This document shows, in pieces, positions 1 to 11,104 of a stretch of DNA of 64,000 bases. The first letter of the stretch is position 1. Every line of letters begins with the position of its first letter. Position numbers and translations under genes: made by a program. The notes under the pieces were generated by a model, which did no database searches, was not told where the DNA came from, and worked only from the letters and a program-made list of their open reading frames with translations. Origin of the DNA: Phoenix dactylifera (Eukaryota; Streptophyta; Magnoliopsida; Arecales; Arecaceae). The stretch is from contig NC_052401.1 of NCBI RefSeq assembly GCF_009389715.1, positions 4,251,530 through 4,315,529 on the forward strand, in the 5' to 3' direction.

Positions 1-2854
1 TTATTTAATTGATACAATTACCTCATTTAGTGAATCCCTGCAATTAAGTACACGAGGTATAAAGAGAAAATTAACCGATGAGAATTCAGCTGCGTTATGG
101 CACAAGAGATTAGGTCATATCTCCAGAAGGAGAATAGAGAGACTTGTGTCAGACGACATTCTGGACCCCTTAGATTTTACAGATTTTGATGTTTGTGTTA
201 ACTGTATAAAGGGAAACAAACCAATAAAAGGAGATTTGTAGCCAACAGGACTTTGGACGTCTTAGAACTTATACATACGGATATTTGTGGGCCATTCCCT
301 ACGATTGCTTGGAATGGTCAACAATATTTTATAACGTTCATAGACGATTTTTCTAGATATGGCTACATTTATCTCATTTACGAAAAGGCACAGTCGCTGG
401 ATATGTTCAAAAATTATAAGGCTGAAGTTGAGAACCAACTAAGCAAAAGGATTAAAAGCGTCAGATCTGACCGTGGTGGTGAGTACTATGGCAGATATGA
501 CGGTTCAGGTGAACAACGTCCAGGACCTTTTGCTAAGTTCCTAGAGGAATGCGGTATCGTCCCGCAGTACACTATGCCGGGTTCGCCCACTATGAATGGT
601 GTTGCTGAAAGACGAAACAGGACGCTTAAAGACATGGTGAGGAGTATGATTTGTCATTCTACCTTACCAGATTCACTCTGGGGAGAAGCACTTAAGACTG
701 CAGCATATATTCTTAACAGGGTTCCAACTAAAGCAACTGCCAAAACCCCTTATGAACTTTGGACAGGCAAGAAGCCTAGTTTAAAAGCACTTGCACATTT
801 GGGGATGTCCAGCTGAGGCAAGGCCTTATAGGCCTAATGAAAAGAAACTGGACTCAAGGACGGTGAGTTGCTATTTTATTGGATACTCTGAAAGATCCAG
901 GGGGTACAAGTTTTATGATCCCACGACTAAGTCGATTTTCGAGTCAGGAAATGCCCGGTTCTTTGAGGATGTCGAGTTTGCGGGGGGAGATACAGTTAGG
1001 GACTTTGTCTTTGAAGAGGAATATATTGATATTCCCACAGATGCTATTGGCATTGTTCAGGATTCTATTCCTGACCTTGTTCAAGATGCAATAGATCAAG
1101 ACAATGTCGGAGAACCCTCCATTCAAGAAATTGTTCCAGAAGAACAAACTCTACCACCTCAAGATCCTATGCCATTAAGGAGATCCACTAGAGAAAGGAG
1201 AAGTGCAGTGCCAGATGATTACATTGTATTTCTCCAAGAATATGAGGTAGATATTGGAGTGATGGAAGATGATCCGATCAACTTCCATCAAGCCATGGAG
1301 AGTTCTAACTCTCAAAAGTGGATAGATGCCATGAATGAGGAGATAAAGTCCATGAAGGACAATGACGTGTGGGAACTTGTCCCATTGCCTGAAGGTGCGA
1401 AACCCATTGGTTGCAAATGGATATTTAAGACCAAGAGGGATTCGAAAGGCGATGTGGAGAGGTTCAAGGCTCGTCTTGTCGCAAAAGGTTTTACACAGAA
1501 AAAAGGCATCGACTATAAAGAGACTTTCTCTCCAGTTTCTTCGAAAGACTCTTTTAGGATTATAATGGCATTAGTGGCGCATTTCAATCTTGAGTTACAT
1601 CAGATGGATGTGAAGACAGCGTTTCTCAATGGTAATATTGATGAGACGATCTATATGGTGCAGCCAGAAAACTTTGTGTCAAGAGACCCAAAGAATATGG
1701 TCTGCAAACTTAAGAAATCCATCTATGGGCTCAAACAAGCATCTAGACAATGGTATTTCAAGTTTCATCAAGTGATCATCTTCTTTGGTTTTGAGATGAA
1801 TTTGGTCGATGATTGCATATACCATAAGTTCTGTGGGAGTAAGTATATTTTTCTGGTTTTATATGTTGATGACATTTTGCTTGCCAGCAACGATATAGGC
1901 TTATTGCACGAAACCAAGAGATTTCTAGCTAAGAATTTTGAGATGAAAGATCTTGGTGACGCCTCTTTTGTATTAGGTATACAGATACACCGGGATCGCT
2001 CCCGAGGTATTCTAGGATTATCACAAAAGGGCTATATCGAAAGGGTTCTCAAGAGATATGGCATGCAGGATTGTAAACCAGGAGATACCCCTGTGGCTAA
2101 GGGAGATAAGTTTAGTCTCAATCAGTGCCCTAAGAATGATTTTGAGAAAAAGGAAATGCAGAAGATTCCTTATGCGTCAGCAATAGGAAGTCTGATGTAT
2201 GCTCAGGTTTGTACGCGTCCGGATATTGCGTACGTTACTGGGATGTTAGGAAGGTATTTAAGCAATCCAGGAGTAGACCATTGGAAAGCAGCCAAACGAG
2301 TCATGCGGTACTTACAGAGAACAAAAGACTACATGCTCATGTATCGGAGGTCAGATCAGCTTGAGATCGTTGGGTATACTGACTCTGATTTTGCTGGATG
2401 CCAAGATAGTTTGAAATCTACATCGGGCTATATATATCTGCTAGCTGGAGGTGCTGTCTCCTGGAAGAGTGCTAAACAGTCTCTTATAGCCTCCTCTACC
2501 ATGGCGGCAGAGTTCATAGCGTGTTATGAGGCGTCCAATCACGGAATATGGCTGCGGAATTTTGTCACGGGGCTGCACATAGTGGACGATATTGAAAGAC
2601 CACTCAAGTTATTTTGTGACAATAAGTCAGCAGTGCTATATTCCAATAACAACAGGAGCTCGACGAAGTCGAAGCATATTGACATCAAGTTCCTAGTTGT
2701 CAAGGAAAGAGTTCAGAGTGGACAGTTGTCTATAGAGCACATCGGTACAAACTCCATGGTTGCAGATCCGCTTACTAAGGGATTGCCACCTAAAGTGTTT
2801 CATGAGCACACTGCTCGTATGGGTGTCATATCATTTCAGGATATTTGGTTTTAG
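1..2854 (+). CDS. Copia pol remnant: integrase, RT, RNase H
   Basis: This is the coding fossil of element 1. The integrase core (about 250-820) shows the [18 protein letters not shown] and [10 protein letters not shown] motifs and a [10 protein letters not shown] segment. Reverse transcriptase (about 1290-2030) shows [14 protein letters not shown], the DVKTAFLNG motif and the catalytic LYVDDIL. RNase H (about 2360-2830) shows TDSDFAGC, then FCDNKSA and ADPLTKGLP. These motifs are diagnostic of plant Ty1-copia polyproteins. The reading is not intact; it carries about two breaks. No host function is implied. Confidence 0.9.
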
Positions 2855-3275
2855 TGAGAGTTTGTAATTATAGATGTTGCTCTAACAAAGACTTATTTTT
2901 CAGTCATTACAGTCTGTAAATATTTTCTGCAGAAATAAAGTTTTGGTTTATTCACACTCTGATTTTGGTATGGTTTGATCTCACTAAAGTTAAGACGGAC
3001 CAGTTGGAAATAGGCATGTTAAGATCACATTACATGAAATTTCCATGCTACACAACCACATCATAATCCATGTCATTCAGTTGTATTGGCATACGTGACC
3101 ATTGATGGGTCGAGTTACGACAGTTGTAACAAAGGCCGCTTTGATCCTATGTTGGTATGATTGATGGACCGGATTGGTTATAGATACATTTCGGTAATGA
3201 CAGCAAAGTTGAGCTCGTACGGTTATTTTTACAATGCATAATTATAAGGTTACACATATAGTCCAAGTGGGAGAT
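2855..3275 (+). other. 3' untranslated region and polypurine tract of element 1
   Basis: This non-coding stretch lies between the end of pol and the 3' LTR. It ends in the purine-rich run AAGTGGGAG (about 3265-3273), the expected plus-strand primer directly before the LTR. Element 2 has the same AAGTGGGAG run in the same place. Confidence 0.75.
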
Positions 3276-3860
3276 TGTTGGATCCTTAATCCAACGTTGG
3301 GCTTATATGTGAATAATTATGCATTGCAGACTGTCATATAAGGTTAAACCCATTTAAAAGTGATCTACTAAGGTATGGACTATTTAGGCTTTAATGTATC
3401 TGATAGGGTGTGGGCCTTTAATGTGTAGAGACTTAAGGGTTATTCTTATTTTCTATGATGGGCTGAAATAGGAATACCAAAAGGTAATCATAGGAATACC
3501 AAAGGTTATCTTAATGGTGGTATACCAAAGGTTATCTTAATGGTGGTATACCAAAGGTTATCTTAATGGTGGTATACCAAAGGTTATCTTAATGGTGGTA
3601 TACCAAAGGTTATCTTAATGGTGGTATACTAAAGGTTATCTTAATGGGGGTTATGGTCCCTGGATCACACGTATGCATGATTCTATTCTGACATCCCATC
3701 ATCAGATAGAGAACAGGGAGAAGCTAAAAAAAAAAAAAAGGGGATTCTCCATGAGAACGTGTTGATCTAGAAGAACAACCACACGACTCTACAGAGATAG
3801 GATTGTTATGGATTCAGGTACGCTTCCGCTTATCAATTATTGATTCTTGGTGATCCAACA
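3276..3860 (+). repeat. 3' LTR of copia element 1 (585 bp)
   Basis: The LTR begins TGTTGGATCC and ends TGATCCAACA, so its termini are an inverted repeat of about 10 bp with the TG...CA signature. It follows directly on the polypurine tract. Near its right end (3808-3827) it carries ATGGATTCAGGTACGCTTCC, almost the same string as in the LTR of element 2. The target-site duplication cannot be checked because the left end is missing. Confidence 0.85.
3499..3655 (+). repeat. 26-bp tandem repeat inside LTR 1
   Basis: About six copies of a 26-bp unit built on CCAAAGGTTATCTTAATGG follow one another. The first copies are nearly identical and the last has drifted. The array sits upstream of the presumed transcript end within the LTR and may be an enhancer-like array; that role is inference. 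Confidence 0.9.
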
Positions 3861-4071
3861 TGATGGTTCTTGGGATTTAGATGATGGTCTTCATCATTTT
3901 TTTTTTTTATGGATCTTGTGAGATTTCTAACATTGTCACCTAGTTGCAGGCTTACCTACCACCACTGCAAGTTATGAAAGATCTTGTTAGCTTTCATTTA
4001 ACATTAGAACTTTGTACAGTGACCTAAAAGAGATCACTGTGCCTCTCGATCTTCTTTCCGCATAATACAGG
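3861..4071. other. Short unannotated spacer
   Basis: I see nothing recognisable between the LTR of element 1 and the next insertion, apart from a T run near 3898. Confidence 0.5.
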
Positions 4072-4446
4072 GAAGGATGAAACTTTTTTTTTTTTTTGAA
4101 TGAATGAAATATGGAGGAAGTGAGTAACTTCCCCCATGCTTTATTGAGACAATATTACAAAGCAATTTACAGAGGAGAAGTGGGTGGTAAAAGGTTACAT
4201 GGGGAATTACAAGAGTAGAGAAGACAGTCTACTAGAAATGGCCTTAGGCTGTCCATGGACTTAACAGAGCCAGGGCCGGCCCGAGCCCTAGGCGACTGAG
4301 GCGGTCGCCTAAGGCCCCGGGCCAAGGGAAGGCCTCCGGGAGCAGAAGCTGGCTACGAGTCTTCCCCCTTGATGGAAGGGAGGTGGAGGGTTTCCTGGCC
4401 TGCAGAGGGCAATCGGGGAAGTTGGGGACAGTAGTTTTGTTTTGGG

Positions 4447-4448
<2 letters not shown>

Positions 4449-4483
<35 letters not shown>
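4449..4483. repeat. (GA)n microsatellite
   Basis: An uninterrupted GA dinucleotide run inside the hAT element. Confidence 0.95.
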
Positions 4484-4486
<3 letters not shown>

Positions 4487-4690
4487 GGATTTGGTTGGCT
4501 TCATACACACCTGAAGCCACTCTTATCTTTCATCCCTTCTCTTTTTTGGTTTTGGTCTTGGTTTTCCTTCCCTCACATTAGTCCTGATCCAGCTGGGCCA
4601 TCAGGAAGAAAGATAGGGGGATTGGAGATGGACTTCTTGGAGGGTGGAGATTCTTTTAATTTTCTCCTCTCGGTTTCTTCTCCCCTCTTG

Positions 4691-4900
4691 GGTGGTAGAG
4701 AGAGAAAAGGAGGGAGGGGGTTGAATGGCTGCTGTGCCGTGATGTTGCAGTTGCAGCTTCGGTGCTCACTTGAAGGGGGAGATGGTCTTTAGCAAAAGAA
4801 AAGGAGGGTAGAGAAAGAGAAGGAGGGAGGGGGGGTTGAATGGCTGCTGTTCCGTGATGTTGCAGGGGCTGCTTGGGTACTCACTTGAAGGGAAGATGGT
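4691..4900. repeat. ~105-bp tandem duplication inside the hAT element
   Basis: Two imperfect copies (about 4691-4790 and 4798-4900) share AAGGAGGGAGGGGG, TTGAATGGCTGCTGT, CCGTGATGTTGCAG and ACTCACTTGAAGGG. It is an internal duplication and not coding. Confidence 0.8.
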
Positions 4901-5393
4901 GGGATGGGACTTTTATTAATTAGATGGAGTGAATTTTCCATAATGACCCTACTTTCTCTTGGATAAATTTTTTGACCGTGAAGCGCCATGGGATGGCCTT
5001 TTTCCTATTCTGCTCTCGCTTCACATGGTAAACAGTATTGCCAAGAACAGTTCCATGGCCTTTTTTTTTTTTAAGTATTTTTTTTAATATTTTCATTCAA
5101 GAATTATATTAAACTGAAGAGGCTTTTTGTCGACCTTTATTAGATTCATGCATTTTTGTTGAAATAGTGTACTTGACAGCAATCTATTTCCATAACATTT
5201 TTTTAAGTATTTTATATTTATTAAAAAAATTATTATTTAAAAAAAAGAGGCCCCATTTACTGAATTCGCCTTGGGCCCCCAGATGTATTGGGCCGCCCCT
5301 GAACAGAGCACAAGTGCCCCACAATGGGAAGGAGTATAGCACACTTACATTATTACATAGGGAATTACAAGAGTAGTGAAGGATGAAACTTTT

Positions 5394-7258
5394 CTTCATT
5401 TAACTCTCTAGACTAAGCAATTCATGCTCATAGCTTTAACTTCCACAAGAAGATCAGTTCTCCATATCACAAGCCCAATATTGGTTGCATAATGCTCGAA
5501 CAAGCTTCTGGTGATGATATTATATAGCGAACGAAGATCTGATTTGCCTTCTTAGCAGATTGAATTAAAACTCATTTACATCTACAAAACAAAGTTTTAC
5601 CTGCCACCTCCCAATGGGACAAAGGACCAAAGCCAATGTAAAAAACCACATGAACAAATGCAGAATGCCAAAAGCTGATGTTAAATGGCATAGGAGTTCT
5701 AATCATTTACTCGACATGTCCTCTCCTTCTTGGTTTGGCTCTGTGTTAATGGCTCACACATCCAAATTGCTCCCACCATCTCAGCCTTCATCTCATTACT
5801 CCAGATATCTTCATTTCTAAGCTCCTATAGCTCGAAATTTTTTGTAAGAATATGAAATGGTCATCTAGAGCTCAAGGCTGACCGACGATATTTTGCGAGA
5901 AAGATCAGGGAATCACACTTGATACTTGCACACCTTTCAACCTCCTCTTCGGCACGAGTTTGTTTGCTTTCTTTTTCCACTGTTCATTGCTTCCACCATG
6001 CGTCCCTTGTCCATGATACTTTGGTACATCAGTTAGTCAGACTTGCCATGATTTTTAGATCTAGTGGAAACAGACCATATAGTCATCAATACATGCTTCA
6101 CTTCACTCTCTTGGGCATTTACTGTCACCAAGATGCCTCACCAATGGCGTCCTCCAGCAGCAGAAGTCTCTTTCTTTTAGCTCTTTCTTAGTTTATAAAC
6201 GTATGGTACGTCTGCAAATCTTGGTGATCACATCACCACCTCCGATTGGCATCTGCAGATGTGGACAATGGACCTTGAGTTTGCACAACCTAATGGGCTG
6301 TCATGAACCGAAAACGACCGAGTTAGGTTCACTGAGTAAGATGCATTTTGATTTTTTTTTTTTTTTGAAAGAAAAATTCAGTACTAAATTCAACATTCTA
6401 CTGCATGTAATTTCAGTGCTAGTATGTGTCCAAATTATATGATTTTTGTACTATTTATTGGCTGCTTCATGGTGAAAAAGTACACCAAATGCTTGAGCCA
6501 TACTAGCTAGTACAGCATTATCCAATTAGTTGGTCGACCGGATCGATTGCTGTACTTTCATGGTTTCTATTGGTAGAATCCAATAAGTTTTTATCTATTT
6601 GTTCTACATAAAAATTTTATTCTTGTTGAGCTCATCTTAGAAAACCTGCATTATCTATTAACAAATGTGCTGCCCCAGCCAAACTCTCCACCTGACAATG
6701 TCTTCCACCTGGATCGGCCTGTCAGGAGCTAGCTTTGAAGCCAAAAGGAGCGGTCGGGCCTTGCTTCGGACTCACAGAATGAGTAAAATAATACTAAAAA
6801 GTATCCATATAGTTAGACTATTCAGATGTCAGACCAAAATTAACATCTCATTGCTCTCTCTCTAGGGTAATTAGTAAAATAATCGTACAACAACAACAAC
6901 TCTTGTTATCTTATATTTTTGTAACCAAGCAATCTTCCTTCCCCCATGCTACTAATGGAGACCAAATAGGGTAGCATAAACAGCTCAATCCGACTCTGCC
7001 ATGCTCAGAGAAAAGAGAGAACTCGGGGGCAGCTCAACCTACTTCACTAAGGTAATGAAGAAAGAAGTACAGAGAGAGGTACAGGTCTAGGGTTCCATTT
7101 AAACAGAATGTTCTGGTTCTTAAGGAGGAAGTAGGTTCCTTTGTGAAAGCCATGGCCGCAAAGGGCAGCCAGCTGCTTGGATTCTCCTGCCTTAGACCCA
7201 AAGGACAAGAGCAGCTCCTGTGGGTAGAACAGTTTACTCCACAGTCAGATGCTAAGAA
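5394..7258. other. Intergenic, no gene recognised
   Basis: Only short open frames occur, with no recognisable motif, no paired splice signals and no repeat structure that I can name. Poly-T runs near 6350 may mark old retroposon tails. Confidence 0.5.
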
Positions 7259-7439
7259 TTACCGATACCTATAACAAGTGTTTTTAGGAATTTGTAGGCA
7301 TAGTATTAGATATTTGAATGACAACTTAATATAATGCGTGCATCCATAAATATAGCACTGATGTGTATGATATGGCCCTTGCTGAAGGTATGGACTTGAA
7401 AGTGACTTGGCCCATAACTGCATGGCCTTTGGACATCTT

Positions 7440-7608
7440 GGAGATTGAAGAAACTTCCCAAAGATTTGAGAAAAGGTTGGGATCGGTTTCTGATGGCATT
7501 TTCTTGGCAAATTTGGCACAAGAGGAACTCAGGAATATTTCTTAGGAAACCTTCTTCTTCTCCTTCTTCTATCTCAGTTCTCCAGAATTCCCTATACCAC
7601 TTCACCAT
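7440..7608 (-). mobile_element. Possible LINE ORF2 fragment
   Basis: The minus-strand reading contains FLLCQICQENAIRN, which resembles the linker between the zinc-finger-like and RNase H regions of plant LINE ORF2 proteins (a LLW.IW..RN pattern). It is short and decayed, and no flanking duplication was found. It may be coincidence. Confidence 0.3.
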
Positions 7609-7669
7609 ATGGTCATGACAGGCTTGCTAATCTTTTATCACCTTTGTTGAAAAAACATTCCCAAAGTTG

Positions 7670-7792
7670 TTAACAATCAATGTAGCATCCTCCTATTCTG
7701 TAAATTATTCTTGTATAGAATTTCTTTATTAATAAATTTGGTGGAAGTGCCTCACTTCCTCCATTTTCTATCAAAGAAAAAAAAGAGACTTG
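7670..7792 (+). mobile_element. LINE-like 3' tail
   Basis: An AATAAA signal, the string CTCACTTCCTCCATTTTCTATC and an A-rich tail (about 7735-7788) match, on the opposite strand, the tail of the retroposon at 4072-5393. Two related tails in one window suggest one retroposon family. No coding part can be assigned. Confidence 0.45.
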
Positions 7793-7911
7793 GGTCATAA
7801 CCTGTTTCCTAAAGGATAATGCTACAAAGGACACTATAATAGAAGAAAAAAAACGCACTTCATCTCTCTTCTTCACCATTGTTCTCGCTATTCCATTGGC
7901 AAATTGAAATG

Positions 7912-7913
<2 letters not shown>

Positions 7914-7959
<46 letters not shown>
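7914..7959. repeat. (CT)n microsatellite
   Basis: A pure CT dinucleotide run of about 45 bp. Confidence 0.95.
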
Positions 7960-7960
<1 letters not shown>

Positions 7961-8981
7961 ATGGTCACATCTCCCAACAAATAAGCAAGAAATGGGAAAT
8001 AAACAACAAATGAAATTGAAAGTCCTACAGCATTAAATGCTACGAGAACACAATATTTGAGAAAAAAAGGAATTACCGGCACAAAAAATGCAGAGAGTGG
8101 ATTAAAAAGAAAAAGCTCATAGAAATACAGAAACATCTATATAGAATTGTGCTAGAAGGGATTAAAGAAAAGCCCCCCAAGGAATTTTGTAGGACATATT
8201 AAAAGAATTTAGAAAAGAAAATATTATAAGACAGATGAGCTTTTCACACCTGCACTACGAAGAGGAAGAAAACTTCGTGAATGCCGAACTAACACAAACT
8301 ATAATGGCTTTATTTTGGGATCATTATAGTCATTGCTGGTGCATAACCTAACAGGAAGTTGACAGAATCCAAGTATGCATAAGAATTTTTCTCTTTTGCA
8401 TCTGAACTTCCTATTCATATATATGTCCTTGATAATGGCAACAAAGCATACCCGAAAGCAATGGTAGTATGACCTGTTGCTATGCGATATATTGCTAGTA
8501 GCATCAAAGAGTATAACCAAAGCAAAAATTTGATGCCTAGCTTGCAACAATCAATAGAAAGAGATATGACAACAGTGGGACGCTAACATTCAGCCTTCAA
8601 TAAAACCGAACTACAGAAAACATAATGAAATCAGAGAAAAATCGATAGAGGTTAAGACCACTTCTATCTTTGCAAGGATAATAGTTACTTTATTCAAAGT
8701 CTAGAAGGTTGATGTAAGCCTAAAAGATTTTTCCTTCATATGCACGAAGATGGCCACCGTACAAGCTTATTGGCGAGGCAGCTCCAAAATTAAACTGATT
8801 CCAATATAACAAGTGATAGAGAGGTGATGAGTTCATCAATCCGCTTCTCGTGAGATGCTTATGGAAGGATAAAAAACTGAACAAAATCGGAACCTCATTG
8901 TATTAGCAACTGAACAAAATGACAAACTCATTATATTAGAACTTCTGATCTGCTTAAATTTTCAGCCACTGTACGTAGCTG
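7960..8981. other. Intergenic, no gene recognised
   Basis: AT-rich sequence with only short meaningless frames. Nothing recognisable was found up to the target-site duplication of copia element 2. Confidence 0.5.
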
Positions 8982-8986
8982 GTTGC

Positions 8987-9253
8987 TGTTGGGTTTTGAC
9001 CCACATGACCACATCGTGGTCAGTTACGATCCCGTGAGAAGTGGAGGCATTATCCTTGATGGTAGGATAACATAACGGGTCTCACCCTCTGCCTAGATGG
9101 TGAACACTGCATCGGTCTCCATCACCGGGTGTTCGAACAGGGGCCAAGAGGGAGATACGAACTAAGGACTTGATCATCCAGAAAACAATGGATCCAGGTA
9201 CGCTTCCTTTATTTGAAGACTGGTTCATGATCCTATTTATAGATGTTCCTACA
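8987..9253 (+). repeat. 5' LTR of element 2 (267 bp)
   Basis: It starts TGTTGGGTTTTGACCC and ends GTTCCTACA. It is the same length as the 3' copy and differs from it at three positions. It contains ATGGATCCAGGTACGCTTCC at 9188-9207, near its right end. Confidence 0.97.
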
Positions 9254-9255
9254 TG

Positions 9256-9267
9256 TGGTATCAGAGC
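9256..9267 (+). promoter_or_regulatory. Primer-binding site (tRNA-iMet)
   Basis: TGGTATCAGAGC starts two bases after the 5' LTR. It is the standard plant copia primer site, complementary to the 3' end of initiator methionine tRNA. Confidence 0.95.
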
Positions 9268-9360
9268 CTGGTTCATCCTAGAACCAGATCACAGTAAAAG
9301 GGTAGATCACAGGGACAAGGCAATGATCGTTTTGGCCAGTATAGAGGCGATCTGATCATC

Positions 9361-9990
9361 GCCATGTTGACCGGCCGTCACTGGGATGCCGGGATACTAT
9401 GCCGAGAGTCGACCATTGCGTTGTCCCTGGATGGCTTTGGCACCATAGAGGCGATCTCCGGCATTGGGGTTGTTTTGCCGGCCATCACAGGGTCGGATTC
9501 ATGGATTTGAGAAACAACCCCACTCGGGGTGACCCTGCTGACGCCGGATCTGGCCGGCATATGCCGCCGTGAGCCATCAGAAGATCCGGCGTAGCCGCCG
9601 GCCATGGTCTCCCTCCCACTCTTAAAAAAAAAAAAAAGGGAAAACTTACTGGATGATCGTCTTCCTCTGTATTCCTGCGGGTGACGCCGTCGGGCGGCGT
9701 TTCGTCCGGCGTCGGGCCCATCCCGGTGGCGCCGTCGGGCGGCACTTCGTCCGGCGGCATGATCGCCGCCCGCTGCTCCTAAGAGCTGACGGGTTGGGTT
9801 CGGCGGAACCCCAACCCGCCGGCGTTGCCCTGCTGGCGTGCGACCGCCGGTGGGCTCGCCATCGGGCGGCGAGTCCACCGGAAGGAGGCGGCGCGCTCGC
9901 CGCCCCGGAGATCAGAGGCAGGCGGGCTGGGTTCGGCGGAACCCTAGCCCGCCGCTAAAAGAGGAGGAAGACGGGTCGATCCCGTCTTCA
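9361..9990. other. GC-rich block in the leader of element 2
   Basis: About 600 bp of CG-dense sequence lie between the primer site and gag, unlike the AT-rich remainder of the element. Open frames exist on both strands (for example minus 9378-9878, 166 codons), but they are Arg/Pro/Gly-rich and match nothing I know. I regard them as a by-product of base composition. Confidence 0.6.
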
Positions 9991-10173
9991 GTTCTTTTAA
10001 AAAAAATATATATATATATTAATTTATTTCTAACGGGTCCGGGTTTTGAGTTTCGACCCGAACCCGTAATCGTTAACCCGCTGCATTTAAAAGGGCATAA
10101 CAGGCAAAACGGGTTTGGGTTTTTGGGTTTCGATCCGAAACCCGAGTTCGTTTAGCCAATAGAAGGGAAATTT

Positions 10174-10495
10174 TCAGTTAAGCCCTTATGAAACATTTTA
10201 TTTTTTCATACAGCCCTCCCGGAGATGTTAAAAGAATGAAATGTTTCTGTTTAAGTCCCTGTGAAACATTCTATTTATACTGAAGTCTTAGAGGGCTGTT
10301 ACAAGATGAGAATGTTTCTATTAAGTCCCTATCAAATATTTTATTTACAGTGAAGTCCTTAGAGGGCTGTTAAAAGATGAAATTGTTTCTGTTAAGCCCC
10401 TGTGAAACATTTTATTTATGCAGAGGTCCTCAAAATATGTTAATTTAGTCCCTATAAAACATATTATTTATGCGGAGGTCCTTGTAGGGTAATGT
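10174..10495. repeat. ~72-bp tandem repeats in the leader of element 2
   Basis: About five decayed units share TTAAGTCCCTGTGAAACATT, TTATTTATACTGAAGTCC and TTAGAGGGCTGTTA. The last two units are shorter. The array is non-coding and its role is unknown. Confidence 0.8.
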
Positions 10496-11104
10496 GATAA
10501 AAAATTTTGTCATTTATTTTACATTTTAGTATACTTGATAGCATGATATGACACATGTACTGATTGTGTAGATTAGTAAAATATTAAATACATGTTTTAT
10601 TTTAATCTGTCATATTATGAATTGTCAATTATGTGCAATGTCATTATTTTAATTTGATGTCTATATTATGAAATAGTTTGGTAGTTGCCAAAGTAACCCA
10701 ACTAGAATGTTTAATAGACATCAAGTCATCAAATACTCTAATCCCAGGTATTAAGATAATGACTTTGCAAATTATGACTTACAGTTTTTCAATCATGAGA
10801 TATTATGGATTGGCCCAAAGGTGCACCACTTTCAAATGATTGATTTGCTGAGTTAGGATAATTAATGAGTATCCTTGATTTAATAGGTATTGGATGCTCA
10901 AAGGCAACAGACCTATTTGAATTTTGGACCTATATCATTAATTATTCCTAGGTGAATTGGGAATCACCATAATAGTAATTTAGTATTTCATAATTACAAC
11001 CCAAAGGTGTATTATGGTAATACTATTTATGTTATTCATCATTATTGCTAACTCAAAGTGTTAATGTTGTAAGCATTTTCTTATTGTTAATTTTCTTATT
11101 GCAG

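Larger units (their letters stand above)
1..3860 (+). mobile_element. Ty1-copia retrotransposon 1 (left end outside window)
   Basis: This is the 3' part of a Ty1-copia LTR retrotransposon; gag and the 5' LTR lie left of the window. In order one sees the GAG-pre-integrase/integrase region, reverse transcriptase, RNase H, a 3' untranslated stretch, a polypurine tract and the 3' LTR. The order integrase before reverse transcriptase is the Pseudoviridae order. The visible coding region is broken, with about two breaks. Its age cannot be judged because only one LTR is present. It resembles element 2 in protein sequence, polypurine tract and an LTR motif, so the two belong to related lineages. Confidence 0.93.
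4271..5301. mobile_element. Non-autonomous hAT transposon (1031 bp), nested
   Basis: The ends are CAGGGCCGGCC and, inverted, CAGGGGCGGCC, which are typical short hAT terminal inverted repeats. An exact 8-bp target duplication, AACAGAGC, flanks it at 4263-4270 and 5302-5309; 8 bp is the hAT length. No transposase is visible, so it would need a partner element to move. It sits inside the poly-A retroposon at 4072-5393 and is therefore younger than that insertion. The interior is GA-rich with a partial tandem duplication. Confidence 0.88.
4072..5393 (-). mobile_element. Retroposon remnant (LINE/SINE-like tail) with 16-bp TSD
   Basis: A 16-bp direct repeat, GAAGGATGAAACTTTT, flanks this stretch at 4072-4087 and 5378-5393. 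A poly-T run follows the left copy, so the inserted RNA copy reads on the minus strand and ends in poly-A. Its 3' end on the minus strand has an AATAAA-like signal before CTCACTTCCTCC and the A tail. A similar tail occurs on the plus strand near 7735-7792. Without the nested hAT element the body is only about 250 bp and non-coding. It is either a 5'-truncated LINE or a SINE; I cannot tell which. Confidence 0.7.

Noticed and set aside
9378-9878. Minus-strand open frame of 166 codons in the leader of copia element 2
   Set aside because: Arg/Pro/Gly-rich translation of a CG-dense block, with competing frames on the other strand and no known domain. I treat it as base composition.
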